This document shows positions 24,904 through 35,183 of a DNA stretch of 64,000 bases, piece by piece. The translations under genes and the position numbers were made by a program. The notes under the pieces are model-generated. The model made no database searches and was not told the DNA's origin. It saw nothing but the letters and a program-made list of their open reading frames with translations. The DNA is from an uncultured Oscillospiraceae bacterium (GTDB lineage: Bacteria; Bacillota; Clostridia; Oscillospirales; Oscillospiraceae): contig CAKTOK010000001.1 of the NCBI GenBank assembly GCA_934589835.1, positions 1-64,000 of the forward strand, written 5' to 3'. Numbering within the stretch: the stretch's first letter is position 1; each line of letters begins with the position of its first letter.

Positions 24904-24932
24904 ATTGTATCCGCTTTGCGGCAGTTTTGCAA
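24904..24932 (-). promoter_or_regulatory. Promoter of the DUF2461 gene
   Basis: Minus-strand TTGCAA (24927-24932), 17-nt spacer, TACAAT (24904-24909). Confidence 0.75.
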
Positions 24933-25018
24933 GCGGGGAGGGGAGAAACCGCGTGAAAAGCAAGAGGCCGCCCCATGGCCCGAAGAACGAAAGCCGCACG
25001 GCGTTTGACCGGCAGGGT

Positions 25019-25054
25019 AAAAAAGCGTCGGAGCAAAGCTCGCTTTGCTCCGAC
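25019..25054 (-). terminator. Terminator after tRNA-Leu
   Basis: Minus-strand GTCGGAGCAAAGC pairs with GCTTTGCTCCGAC around GA and is followed by GCTTTTTT. It starts two nt after the encoded CCA. Confidence 0.88.
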
Positions 25055-25055
25055 G

Positions 25056-25142
25056 TGGTGCCGGTGACCGGACTCGAACCGGTACGCTGTCGCCAGCGGT
25101 GGATTTTGAGTCCACTACGTCTACCAATTCCATCACACCGGC
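25056..25142 (-). tRNA. tRNA-Leu (anticodon CAA)
   Basis: An 87-nt class II tRNA including the encoded CCA. The acceptor stem GCCGGTG (25136-25142) pairs with CACCGGC (25060-25066), with discriminator A. The anticodon loop CTCAAAA gives anticodon CAA (25106-25108), reading UUG. A long variable arm CGCTGGCGACAGCG and the T loop GGTTCGAGTCC are present. It stands alone with its own consensus promoter and terminator. The 430-nt space between the DUF2461 and ABC genes is filled by this unit and three promoters. Confidence 0.97.
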
Positions 25143-25155
25143 ATACGACCCCGTC

Positions 25156-25184
25156 ATTATACCGTAGGAAGACCGTAAATTCAA
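25156..25184 (-). promoter_or_regulatory. Promoter of tRNA-Leu
   Basis: Minus-strand TTGAAT (25179-25184), 17-nt spacer, perfect TATAAT (25156-25161). Confidence 0.85.
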
Positions 25185-25233
25185 GGGGAAAATCGCCCGC
25201 AGGCGGAAAATGCGGCGCAGGGGGCGGCAGACC

Positions 25234-25262
25234 TTGCACCGGAGGCAAAAATATGGTATGAT
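25234..25262 (+). promoter_or_regulatory. Promoter of the ABC exporter unit
   Basis: TTGCAC, 17-nt spacer, TATGAT, about 33 nt before the ATG. Confidence 0.7.
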
Positions 25263-25295
25263 AATCAATCAAATATGCAAATGAGCGAGGGAAGT

Positions 25296-27059
25296 ATGAC
25301 CACAAAAGATTTTCAGGAGCGCAGCCTGCTGCGGATTTTCCTGTCCTATTTCAAGCCCCACCGGCGGCTGTTTGCGCTGGATATGACCTGCGCGTTCCTC
25401 ATCGCGGCGGTGGATCTGGCGTTTCCGCTGATCTCCCGCCGGGCCATGTACACCTGGCTGCCGGAAAAGCAGTTCCGCGTGTTCTTTCTTGTCATGGCGG
25501 CGGTGGTGGCGGCCTATGTGGTGCGGTCGGCGCTGTACTTCGTGGTGGCCTACTGGGGACACACCTTCGGGATCCGCGTGGAGGCGGACATCCGCCGCGA
25601 CCTGTACCACCACATGCAGGAGCTGGGCTTCGACTTCTATGACCGGAACCGCACCGGCCAGCTGATGAGCCGCCTGACCAGCGACCTGTTCGAGGTGACG
25701 GAGCTGGCCCATCACGGGCCGGAGGACCTGTTCATCTCGCTGGTGACCATCGTGGGCGCGCTGGTGGTGATGTTCTGCATCCGGTGGGAGCTGGCGCTGG
25801 TGCTGCTGGTGATGCTGCCGGTGCTGCTGCTGGCGGCGCTGCGCCGCCGCAGACAGATGAGCGCCGCGTCCCGTGCCGCCAAGCAGAAGACCGGCGTCAT
25901 CAACGCCGCCATCGAGTCGGGCCTGTCCGGCGTCCGCACCACCAAGGCCTTCGCCAACGAGGAGGCCCAGCAGGAGCGGTTCGACGAGGCCAACGAGGTG
26001 TTCAAGACCGCCAAGCGCGGGTTTCATAAGGAAATGGGCTTTTTCACCGCCGTCATGGAATTCTTCACCAACATCCTGCCGGTGGCGGTGATCGCCGTGG
26101 GCGGCTGGCTCATCATGCAGGAGCGCATGAACTATGTGGACCTCATCACCTTCTCCCTGTACGTCACGTCCTTCGTCAGTCCCATCCGAAAGCTGGCCAA
26201 CTTCGCGGAGATGTTCTCCAACGGCTTTGCGGGACTGAACCGCTTCGTGGAGCTGATGCGAACGGAGCCGACCATTCAGGACGCGCCGGACGCGGCAGAG
26301 CTGACGGACGTGCGGGGCGACGTGGCGGTGGATCATGTGTCCTTCGCCTACAACGACGGAGCGGAGGTGCTCCACGATGTGTCGCTGTCCGTGCCTGCGG
26401 GGGAGACGGTGGCGCTGGTGGGGCCCTCCGGCGGCGGCAAGAGCACGCTGTGCCAGCTGCTGCCCCGCTTTTACGACGTGGACGCGGGCAGCATCCGCGT
26501 GGACGGCCACGACGTGCGGCAGGTGACCCAAAGCTCCCTGCGCCGCGCCATCGGCATCGTGCAGCAGGATGTTTTCCTGTTTGCCGACACCATCCGCGAG
26601 AACATCCGCTACGGGCGGCCCGGCGCCTCCGATGAGGAGGTGGAGGCCGCGGCCAGACGGGCGGAGATCTACGACGACATCATGGCCATGCCCGACGGCT
26701 TCGACACCTATGTGGGCGAGCGAGGCACCCTGCTGTCCGGCGGCCAGAAGCAGCGGGTATCCATCGCCCGCATCTTCCTGAAGGACCCGCCCATTCTCAT
26801 TCTGGACGAGGCCACCTCCGCGCTGGACAGCGTGACGGAGGCGAAGATACAGGGCGCCTTCGATGAGCTGTCGCAGGGGCGCACTACCCTCATCATCGCC
26901 CACCGTCTGTCCACCATTCGGGCGGCGGACCGCATTCTGGTCATCCAGAACGGCTGCATCGCCGAGGAGGGCACCCACGCCCAGCTGCTGGCACGGGAGG
27001 GGGCCTACGCCCGCTTGTATCACACGCAGGATCTGGGAGGCGCGTATGGAACGACGTGA
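25296..27059 (+). CDS. ABC exporter, fused membrane and ATPase domains
   Basis: A 587-residue half-exporter. The ABC_membrane domain (about 20-305, six helices) precedes an ATPase with Walker A VGPSGGGKSTLCQ (about 375), Q-loop IGIVQQDVFLF, signature LLSGGQKQRVSIAR, Walker B ILILDEATSALDS and the H-loop IIAHRLSTI. It resembles MdlA/MdlB, MsbA and BmrA-type multidrug or lipid exporters; it would work as a homodimer because no second half-transporter is adjacent. ATG 25296 is chosen for GAGGGAAGT just upstream. The substrate is unknown. The next gene overlaps its end by 14 nt. Confidence 0.94.
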   Translation: MTTKDFQERSLLRIFLSYFKPHRRLFALDMTCAFLIAAVDLAFPLISRRAMYTWLPEKQFRVFFLVMAAVVAAYVVRSALYFVVAYWGHTFGIRVEADIRRDLYHHMQELGFDFYDRNRTGQLMSRLTSDLFEVTELAHHGPEDLFISLVTIVGALVVMFCIRWELALVLLVMLPVLLLAALRRRRQMSAASRAAKQKTGVINAAIESGLSGVRTTKAFANEEAQQERFDEANEVFKTAKRGFHKEMGFFTAVMEFFTNILPVAVIAVGGWLIMQERMNYVDLITFSLYVTSFVSPIRKLANFAEMFSNGFAGLNRFVELMRTEPTIQDAPDAAELTDVRGDVAVDHVSFAYNDGAEVLHDVSLSVPAGETVALVGPSGGGKSTLCQLLPRFYDVDAGSIRVDGHDVRQVTQSSLRRAIGIVQQDVFLFADTIRENIRYGRPGASDEEVEAAARRAEIYDDIMAMPDGFDTYVGERGTLLSGGQKQRVSIARIFLKDPPILILDEATSALDSVTEAKIQGAFDELSQGRTTLIIAHRLSTIRAADRILVIQNGCIAEEGTHAQLLAREGAYARLYHTQDLGGAYGTT

Positions 27060-27831
27060 GCTGCTGGACCGCGCGGCGCGGGACGAGGAGGAGCGGCTGC
27101 TGCTGGGCCGCGTTTGGGATAAGTGGGACCAGTGCCGGCTGCGAAGCGTACCGGCGGCCACGGATTTCCTGTCGCCTCAGGAGCAGGCGGCGGCGCTGCG
27201 GCTCCTCCGTGCGCTGGGGGTGCAGGAGGGCTATGTGTTTTCCGGCGGCTATGAGGGCGCGGAGCGGCAGCGGCTGTTTTTCCTGCCGGACTGGGCGGAG
27301 GAGCCGGAGCCGGACGCCATTGCGGCGGTGGCCTGCACCTGGTACGGCGGCGAGAGCCTGACCCACCGGGATTTTCTGGGGAGCCTGATGGGTCTGGGAT
27401 TGACCCGCGGGACGATTGGCGATATACTGGTCACGGAGGGCCGGTGTCAGGTGCTGACGCTGCCGAAGACGGCGGCGTTCCTGCTGACCGGCTGGGACGC
27501 GGCGGGCCGCGTGAGGCTGCGGGTGTCGCCGCTGCCGCTGGAGGAGCTGGAGGTCCCCGCCCTGACGTTCAGGGAGGTGCGGGACACGGTGTCCTCCCTG
27601 CGGCTGGACAACGTGCTGGCGGCGGGCTTTGCCCTCAGCCGCGGACGGGCGGCGGAGGCCGTGGAGCGCGGCGCGGTGCAGGTGAACTGGACCGTGTGCC
27701 AGAAGCCGGATAAGCCGGTGGCGGCAGGGGATACCATCACCTGCCGCGGCTTGGGAAAATGCGTGCTGGACAGCGTGGGCGGCCCCACGAAAAAGGGACG
27801 GCTGCCCGTGATCATCCGGCGCTTTGTGTAA
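27046..27831 (+). CDS. YlmH-like S4-domain RNA-binding protein
   Basis: A 261-residue protein. The N-terminal half matches YlmH proteins ([21 protein letters not shown] is the region with the conserved GGYxxAER), then [17 protein letters not shown], and a C-terminal S4 RNA-binding domain (about 180-245, [20 protein letters not shown]). YlmH-type proteins bind stalled 50S-peptidyl-tRNA complexes in ribosome quality control in Firmicutes, or act near cell-division genes. Here it is not with divIVA/ylm genes but overlaps an ABC exporter by 14 nt. ATG 27046 has GGGAGG. The function is inferred from family only. Confidence 0.88.
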   Translation: MERRELLDRAARDEEERLLLGRVWDKWDQCRLRSVPAATDFLSPQEQAAALRLLRALGVQEGYVFSGGYEGAERQRLFFLPDWAEEPEPDAIAAVACTWYGGESLTHRDFLGSLMGLGLTRGTIGDILVTEGRCQVLTLPKTAAFLLTGWDAAGRVRLRVSPLPLEELEVPALTFREVRDTVSSLRLDNVLAAGFALSRGRAAEAVERGAVQVNWTVCQKPDKPVAAGDTITCRGLGKCVLDSVGGPTKKGRLPVIIRRFV

Positions 27832-27843
27832 GGGGTACAGTAT

Positions 27844-28056
27844 ATGGAGCAAAAAAAGATCGACCGCATCAACGAGCTGGCTCACAAGGCCAAGGCCGAG
27901 GGCCTCACCGAGGAGGAGCAGAAGGAACGGGAGACCCTGCGGCAGGAATATCTGGACGCGATCATGGGCAATCTCCGGCGGGAGCTGGACAACACCTACA
28001 TCGTGGATGAAAACGGCAACAAGCGGAAGCTGCGGGGAAAGGGGTTCAAGTCCTGA
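27844..28056 (+). CDS. DUF896 (YnzC-like) small protein
   Basis: A 70-residue protein with the DUF896 pattern: IDRINELAHKAKAEGLTEEE, then REEYL-like RQEYLDAIMGNLR. Bacillus YnzC has a two-helix hairpin of this kind and is part of the SOS-linked yneA operon, but function is unknown. The ATG at 27844 follows AGGGGTACAGTAT. It is between the S4-domain gene (12 nt upstream) and the XpaC-like gene, whose ATG shares a base with its stop, so it is part of one operon. Confidence 0.88.
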   Translation: MEQKKIDRINELAHKAKAEGLTEEEQKERETLRQEYLDAIMGNLRRELDNTYIVDENGNKRKLRGKGFKS

Positions 28057-29273
28057 TGGCATACGAAAACGACAACGGAAACGGCATCCGCCCGGAGCAG
28101 CCCCAGCCGCCGAAGAAGAACAGTGACATCGGCTCGTGGATCTTCATCGCCGTCATGTTTGCCGTCTGGTGGCCCATCGGCCTGATCATGCTGCTGAGCA
28201 AGCTCAGCGAGGGCGGCGGCAAAAAGAAGAATACCCGCGCCCACACGCCTGCTCAGACGGGGCAGCGCACGTCCCAGCGGACCCAGTCCGCGCAGGCGGA
28301 GCGGGCGCGCAGTGCCGTGAAGCAGGTGACGCGGACGCCGGACTATACCGCCAAGGGCGGCAAGGCGATGAGGGTCATCGGTACGGTGCTGAGCATTCTG
28401 GGGTGTCTTACGCTGTTTTCTGCCGTGAGCGACAACCTGTCCTTTGCCTACCACTACAACGAGTGGTGGTATTTCGCCCAGCAGCTGTTCTATCCGCTGG
28501 GCATGGTGGCCGGCGGCGCGTCGCTGCTGCTGGGCAGCGGCGCCATGAAGCGCCGCCAGCGCCGGTTCGCCACCTATCTGCGGACCGTCGGGCAGAAGCC
28601 CGCTGTGCCTCTGGATTATCTGGCCCGCGCAGCGGACGTGTCCCGCCGCCGCGTGGAGAAGGATATCGACCTCATGCTGGAAAAGGGCCTGTGGGGCGAC
28701 GAGGCCTATGTGGATCTGGGCAGCGGGATGCTGTTCCGGTCCCAGGCGGCGGCCACGGCCTACTTTACCCGCGCCCGTGAGATGGCTCAGCCTGACCAGC
28801 CGGCGGTGCAGCCGCAGGCGGCGGAGGGCTATGCCGGTGTCCTGCGGCAGATCCGGGAGCTGAACGACCGCATCGCCGATGCGGGGCTGAGCGCCAAGAT
28901 CGACCGGCTGGAGCAGGTGTCGGGCCGTATTTTCAAGGCCATTGAGGACGATCCGGACAAGAAGGACGCGGCAGGCACGTTCCTGAACTACTATCTGCCC
29001 ACTACCCTGAAGCTGCTGGAGAACTATGCTGCCTTCGAGGAGGCGGGGGTCAGCGGCGAGAACCTGTCTCAGGCCAAAAGCCGCATCGAGGCCACCATGG
29101 ACAGCATCGTGGCGGGCTTTGAGCACCAGCTGGATGAGCTGTACCGCACCGACGCCATGGACATCGACAGCGATATCCGTGTGATGGAGACCATGCTGCG
29201 CCGCGACACAGCCAGCGCGGCCGACGATTTCGGCCTGGGCGGCGCCGCCGTGCAGCAGAAGCCGGAACCATAA
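28056..29273 (+). CDS. XpaC-like (5-bromo-4-chloroindolyl phosphate hydrolysis family) membrane protein
   Basis: A 405-residue protein. TM helices lie at about 26-48 (WIFIAVMFAVWWPIGLIMLL), about 105-122 and about 140-160. A winged-helix-like segment (DYLARAADVSRRRVEKDIDLMLEKG) follows. The C-terminal half (about 255-390) is helical, with LSAKIDRLEQVSGRIFKAIEDDPDK and the FLNYYLPTTLKLLENYAAFE block that defines the XpaC family (PF10112). XpaC often pairs with TelA; no telA is nearby. ATG 28056 overlaps the DUF896 stop. The family name comes from a screen on a dye substrate; the true role is unknown. Confidence 0.85.
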   Translation: MAYENDNGNGIRPEQPQPPKKNSDIGSWIFIAVMFAVWWPIGLIMLLSKLSEGGGKKKNTRAHTPAQTGQRTSQRTQSAQAERARSAVKQVTRTPDYTAKGGKAMRVIGTVLSILGCLTLFSAVSDNLSFAYHYNEWWYFAQQLFYPLGMVAGGASLLLGSGAMKRRQRRFATYLRTVGQKPAVPLDYLARAADVSRRRVEKDIDLMLEKGLWGDEAYVDLGSGMLFRSQAAATAYFTRAREMAQPDQPAVQPQAAEGYAGVLRQIRELNDRIADAGLSAKIDRLEQVSGRIFKAIEDDPDKKDAAGTFLNYYLPTTLKLLENYAAFEEAGVSGENLSQAKSRIEATMDSIVAGFEHQLDELYRTDAMDIDSDIRVMETMLRRDTASAADDFGLGGAAVQQKPEP

Positions 29274-29328
29274 AGGGCAAGGGAGACGCGGCCGCAGGCC
29301 GCGCTCCCTTTCGCGCTTTTCCGGCGGA

Positions 29329-29342
29329 CGTTACCGGTAACG
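29329..29342. promoter_or_regulatory. Palindromic operator candidate upstream of the glycogen operon
   Basis: CGTTACCGGTAACG is a perfect 14-bp palindrome with a central CG, as in LacI/GalR-family operators. It ends 28 bp before the glgB promoter -35. The regulator is not in the window. Confidence 0.5.
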
Positions 29343-29370
29343 GGTTTCGCCAAAAGGAGAGCCCTGTTTA

Positions 29371-29399
29371 TTGACGGAAAGGCAGAAAAAGAATACAAT
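29371..29399 (+). promoter_or_regulatory. Promoter of the glycogen operon
   Basis: TTGACG, 17-nt spacer, TACAAT, 86 nt before the glgB ATG. Confidence 0.8.
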
Positions 29400-29484
29400 A
29401 CAGGCACAAGAACGGCATCTGCCGCCCTGCTTCGCGCCCATCGGCGCGGCAGGCACGGCAGGGCGCTGCAAAAGGAGAGGGAGC

Positions 29485-31373
<1,889 letters not shown>

Positions 31374-31377
<4 letters not shown>

Positions 31378-32582
31378 AGAAAGAATGTGTCGCCATGCTG
31401 CTGGCCGGCGGACAGGGCAGCAGGCTCTACGTCCTGACCGGCAATATGGCCAAGCCCGCCGTACCCTTCGGCGGCAAGTTCCGCATCATTGACTTTCCCC
31501 TGTCCAACTGCACCAACTCCGGCATCGACACGGTGGGCGTGCTCACCCAGTACCGGCCGCTGGAGCTGAACGGCTACATCGGCAGCGGCCAGCCGTGGGA
31601 GCTGGACCGGATGTACGGCGGCGTTCACATCCTGCCGCCCTACCAGTCCGCCACCGGCGCCGTGTGGTACAAGGGCACCGCCAACGCCATCTACCAGAAC
31701 ATGGGCTTCGTGGACCTGTACGACCCCGAGTATGTGCTGGTGCTGTCCGGCGACCACATCTACAAGATGGACTATTCCGACCTGCTCCGCCGCCATAAGG
31801 AGGCGAAGGCTGCCTGCACCATCTCCGTCATGGAGGTGCCGTGGGAGGAGGCCAGCCGCTTCGGCATCATGTCCGTGGACGATGCGGACCTCATCACCGA
31901 GTTCGCCGAAAAGCCCAAGGAGCCCAAGAGCAATCTGGCTTCCATGGGCATCTACGTCTTCACCTGGAGCAAGCTGAAGGCCTATCTCACCGCCGATGAG
32001 GCGGATCCCCGCAGCGACAACGACTTCGGCAAGAACATCATCCCCACCATGCTGGCGGCGGGAGAGACCATGGCGGCCTACCGCTTTGACGGCTACTGGA
32101 AGGACGTGGGCACGCTGGACTCCCTGTGGGACGCCAACATGGATATGCTGTCCCCCGGCTCGGGGCTGAACCTGCTGGACAAGAAGTGGCCCATCTACGG
32201 CCGCACCCCCAACTGCCCGCCCACCTTTGTGGGGCCGGACGGCGACATCGGCAACAGCGCCGTGGCCAAGGGATGCAGCATTCTGGGCGAGGTGAAAAAC
32301 ACCGTTCTGAGCTACGGCTCCTCCGTGGGCGAGGGGGCCGAGGTGTCCTACTCCGTGGTGATGCCCAACGCCATCATCGAGGCAGGAGCCAAGGTGTCCT
32401 ACGCCATCATAGGCGAGGGCTGCCATGTGGGGAAGAATGCGGTGGTCGGCGGCGCGCCGGGCAGCGTGGACTTTGACCACTGGGGCATCGCGGTGCTGGG
32501 CCCCGGCACCGCCGTTCCCGACGGCGGCGTGGTGGAGCCGAAAATGATGCTGGGCGCCAACGGCAAGGAGGTACGGCCATGA
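31374..32582 (+). CDS. glgC: Glucose-1-phosphate adenylyltransferase, catalytic subunit
   Basis: A 402-residue enzyme that makes ADP-glucose from glucose-1-phosphate and ATP. The nucleotidyltransferase domain starts with [15 protein letters not shown], in place of the usual GGxGxRLxPLT, and includes [15 protein letters not shown], the [12 protein letters not shown] metal/sugar site, FAEKP and the YWKDVGT motif. A left-handed beta-helix domain closes the protein. The ATG overlaps the glgB stop (ATGA). In Firmicutes GlgC works with the GlgD subunit encoded next. A Tyr-Val replaces the common Lys/Tyr-Pro after RL, a mild difference worth noting. Confidence 0.96.
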
Positions 32583-33691
32583 AAGGTATGCACGGGATCA
32601 TCTTCTCCTATGAGAAGCAGACAGACCTGCGGGAGCTGATCGCGGGCCGCATCCACGGATCCATCCCCTTCGGCGGGGATTACCGCGTCATCGACTTCAT
32701 GCTCTCCGCTATGGTCAATGCCGGCATCACCGATGTGGGCGTCATCATGCACGGCAAGTGCCAGTCCATGCTGGATCATCTTGGCTCCGGCAAGAGCTGG
32801 GATCTCAGCCGCAACCACGGCGGCCTTACGCTGCTGCCCGCCTTTGCCTACAACGAAAGCCGCGGCGTGGGCGGTCAGTACCGCGGCAAGGTGGAGGCGC
32901 TGGCAGGCGTCATGAACTATCTCAAGGGCATCCGGCAGGACTATGTGGTGCTGGCGGACAGCGACCTTGTCATCAACCTGCCGCTGGAGGACGTGCTGCG
33001 CCGCCATATCGACAGCGGCGCGGACATGACGGCGGTATGCACCTCTGTGGCCGGCGACGTGTCGGACACCTATTTCACGCTGGATGAAACAGGCCGTATC
33101 CTTGAAACGGCCTATGATGTGCTATCGCCGGTGGGCTACCGCTGCCTGAACCTGTTCGTGCTGCGGAAGGAGCTGCTGCTCCGGATGGTGACGGAATGCG
33201 CCAGCCGCAACCACTTCAGCTTCCGTCACAATATCCTGCAGGAGATGGGCGGGCGCTATCGCTTCCACGCCTATGTCTACGACGGCTACGCCGCCCGCAT
33301 CAACAGCGTCCAGAGCTACTACCAGCGCAGCATGGAGCTGCTGGACCCCGCCCTGCGGCAGGCCCTGTTCTGCCCGGAGCGGCCGGTATACGGCAAGGAG
33401 AACGACTCTCCCTCCAGCTACATCGATCCCAGCGGCCCCTGCGTCAATTCCCTGATCGCCGATGGCTGCAACATCCAGGGCAGCGTAAAAAATTGCATCC
33501 TGTTCCGCAATGTGCGAATTGAAAAAGGCGCCAGTGTGGAAAACTGTATTCTGTTCAAGGATACGGTGGTGAAAAGCGGCGCGGTGCTGCACAGCGTCAT
33601 CACCGACAAGTATGTGACCGTCGGCGAGCACGTGACGCTGATGGGCCACGAGAACTATCCCATCGTCATCGCCAAGGGCAGCGCCGTCTGA
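32579..33691 (+). CDS. glgD: Glucose-1-phosphate adenylyltransferase, GlgD regulatory subunit
   Basis: A 370-residue GlgC paralogue. It keeps the fold ([21 protein letters not shown]) but the N-terminal glycine-rich nucleotide loop is absent: the protein begins [20 protein letters not shown], and the catalytic DHIYKMDY is replaced by ADSDLVINL. This is the typical GlgD state, in which the subunit has little activity alone and increases that of GlgC. The C-terminal beta-helix is complete ([20 protein letters not shown]). The ATG overlaps the glgC stop (ATGA), giving coupled synthesis of a hetero-oligomer. Confidence 0.95.
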   Translation: MKGMHGIIFSYEKQTDLRELIAGRIHGSIPFGGDYRVIDFMLSAMVNAGITDVGVIMHGKCQSMLDHLGSGKSWDLSRNHGGLTLLPAFAYNESRGVGGQYRGKVEALAGVMNYLKGIRQDYVVLADSDLVINLPLEDVLRRHIDSGADMTAVCTSVAGDVSDTYFTLDETGRILETAYDVLSPVGYRCLNLFVLRKELLLRMVTECASRNHFSFRHNILQEMGGRYRFHAYVYDGYAARINSVQSYYQRSMELLDPALRQALFCPERPVYGKENDSPSSYIDPSGPCVNSLIADGCNIQGSVKNCILFRNVRIEKGASVENCILFKDTVVKSGAVLHSVITDKYVTVGEHVTLMGHENYPIVIAKGSAV

Positions 33692-33717
33692 GCGCCGCCG
33701 GAGAAAGGAGCTGCGGT

Positions 33718-35151
33718 ATGAAGATCCTGTATGTGTCCAGTGAGGCGTTTCCCTTCTGCAAGACCGGCGGATTGGCGGATGTGGCGGGCAGCCTGCCCCC
33801 CGCGCTGGCCCGCTGCGGCGACGAGGTGGCGGCCATTCTGCCGCTGTACGGCCAGATCGGCCGCCAATGGCGCGACCAGATGACGTTCCGCCGCTACATC
33901 TATGTGGATCTGGGCTGGCGCCACCAGTACTGCGGCCTGTTCTCGCTGGTGCGGGACGGCGTGACGTGGTATTTTGTGGACAACGAGCACTATTTCTGCC
34001 GCGACCGGCTGTACGGCGAGTTCGACGACGGCGAGCGCTTTGCCTTCTTCTGCAAGGCGGTCATCGACCTGCTGCCCAGTCTGGACTGGATGCCCGACAT
34101 CCTCCACTGCAACGACTGGCAGACGGCGCTGGTGCCCATCTACCTCAAGGACGTGTCTACCCGCTGGGAGGCGGTGCGCCGCATCCGCACGGTGTTCACC
34201 ATCCACAACATCGAATATCAGGGCCGCTATGGCGAGGACACGGTAGACCAGCTGTTCGGACTTGACAGAGGGTGGTACAATGACGGCACAGTGCAGATGG
34301 ACGGCGATGTGAATCTGATGAAGGGGGCCATGCTGGTGTCCGATGCAGTCACCACCGTCAGCCCCACCTACGCCGCTCAGCTCCACGACGCGGCCTACGC
34401 CGAGGGCATGGAGAGCGTGGTGCGTATGATCGACTGGAAGTTTTCCGGTGTCGTGAATGGCATCGACATGGCGGGCTACGACCCGTCCGCCGACCCCGCC
34501 CTGCCGGAGCGCTACGATGTGGATCACATGGCGGGCAAGGCCGCGTGCAAGGCGTCCTTGCAGGCGGCGCTGGGCCTTGAACAGGAGCCGGATACGCCCC
34601 TCATGGGCATCGTCAGCCGCCTGGTGGGCCACAAGGGACTGGATCTGGTGGAGCAGGGGCTGGACGGCATCATGGCCACCGGCTGCCAGCTGGTGGTGCT
34701 GGGCAAGGGCGACAGCCGCTACGAGGACTTCTTCCGCGGCAAGGCGTGGCAGTACGGCGGCCGCCTGTCGGCCCAGATCACCTACGCCGAGGATCTGGCC
34801 CGCCGCGTCTACGCCGGCTGCGACCTGTTTCTCATGCCGTCCCGCAGCGAGCCCTGCGGCCTGAGCCAGATGATCGCCATGCGCTACGGCGCGGTGCCCA
34901 TCGTCCGACGCACCGGCGGCCTTGCCGACACGGTGAAGTCCTGTCAGGTGGGGCAGGAGGACGGCACCGGCTACCTGTTCGAGCGCTACGATGCCGGCGC
35001 CATGCTGGATGTCATCGGGCAGGCCACCGGTCTGTACCGCGGGGATCGGGCGGGCTTTGACGCCGTGCGCCGCCGCGGCATGACGGCGGACTTCAGCTGG
35101 GCGCGGAGCGCCGGCGACTACCGCCGCATCTATGAAAACCTGCTGGGCTGA
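33718..35151 (+). CDS. glgA: Glycogen synthase (ADP-glucose, GT5)
   Basis: A 477-residue GT-B enzyme. The N-terminal ADP-glucose motif KTGGLADV begins at Lys15, and HCNDWQTALVP, VFTIHNIEYQGRY, and the C-terminal SRLVGHKGLDLV and MPSRSEPCGLSQ with the conserved catalytic Glu follow in order. It extends alpha-1,4 glucan chains from ADP-glucose. The start follows GAAAGGAG, 26 nt after glgD, so it belongs to the same operon. Full normal length with no missing motif. Confidence 0.96.
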   Translation: MKILYVSSEAFPFCKTGGLADVAGSLPPALARCGDEVAAILPLYGQIGRQWRDQMTFRRYIYVDLGWRHQYCGLFSLVRDGVTWYFVDNEHYFCRDRLYGEFDDGERFAFFCKAVIDLLPSLDWMPDILHCNDWQTALVPIYLKDVSTRWEAVRRIRTVFTIHNIEYQGRYGEDTVDQLFGLDRGWYNDGTVQMDGDVNLMKGAMLVSDAVTTVSPTYAAQLHDAAYAEGMESVVRMIDWKFSGVVNGIDMAGYDPSADPALPERYDVDHMAGKAACKASLQAALGLEQEPDTPLMGIVSRLVGHKGLDLVEQGLDGIMATGCQLVVLGKGDSRYEDFFRGKAWQYGGRLSAQITYAEDLARRVYAGCDLFLMPSRSEPCGLSQMIAMRYGAVPIVRRTGGLADTVKSCQVGQEDGTGYLFERYDAGAMLDVIGQATGLYRGDRAGFDAVRRRGMTADFSWARSAGDYRRIYENLLG

Positions 35152-35183
35152 CGCCCGGCTGCTCATACGGAGGATTTTTGTAT

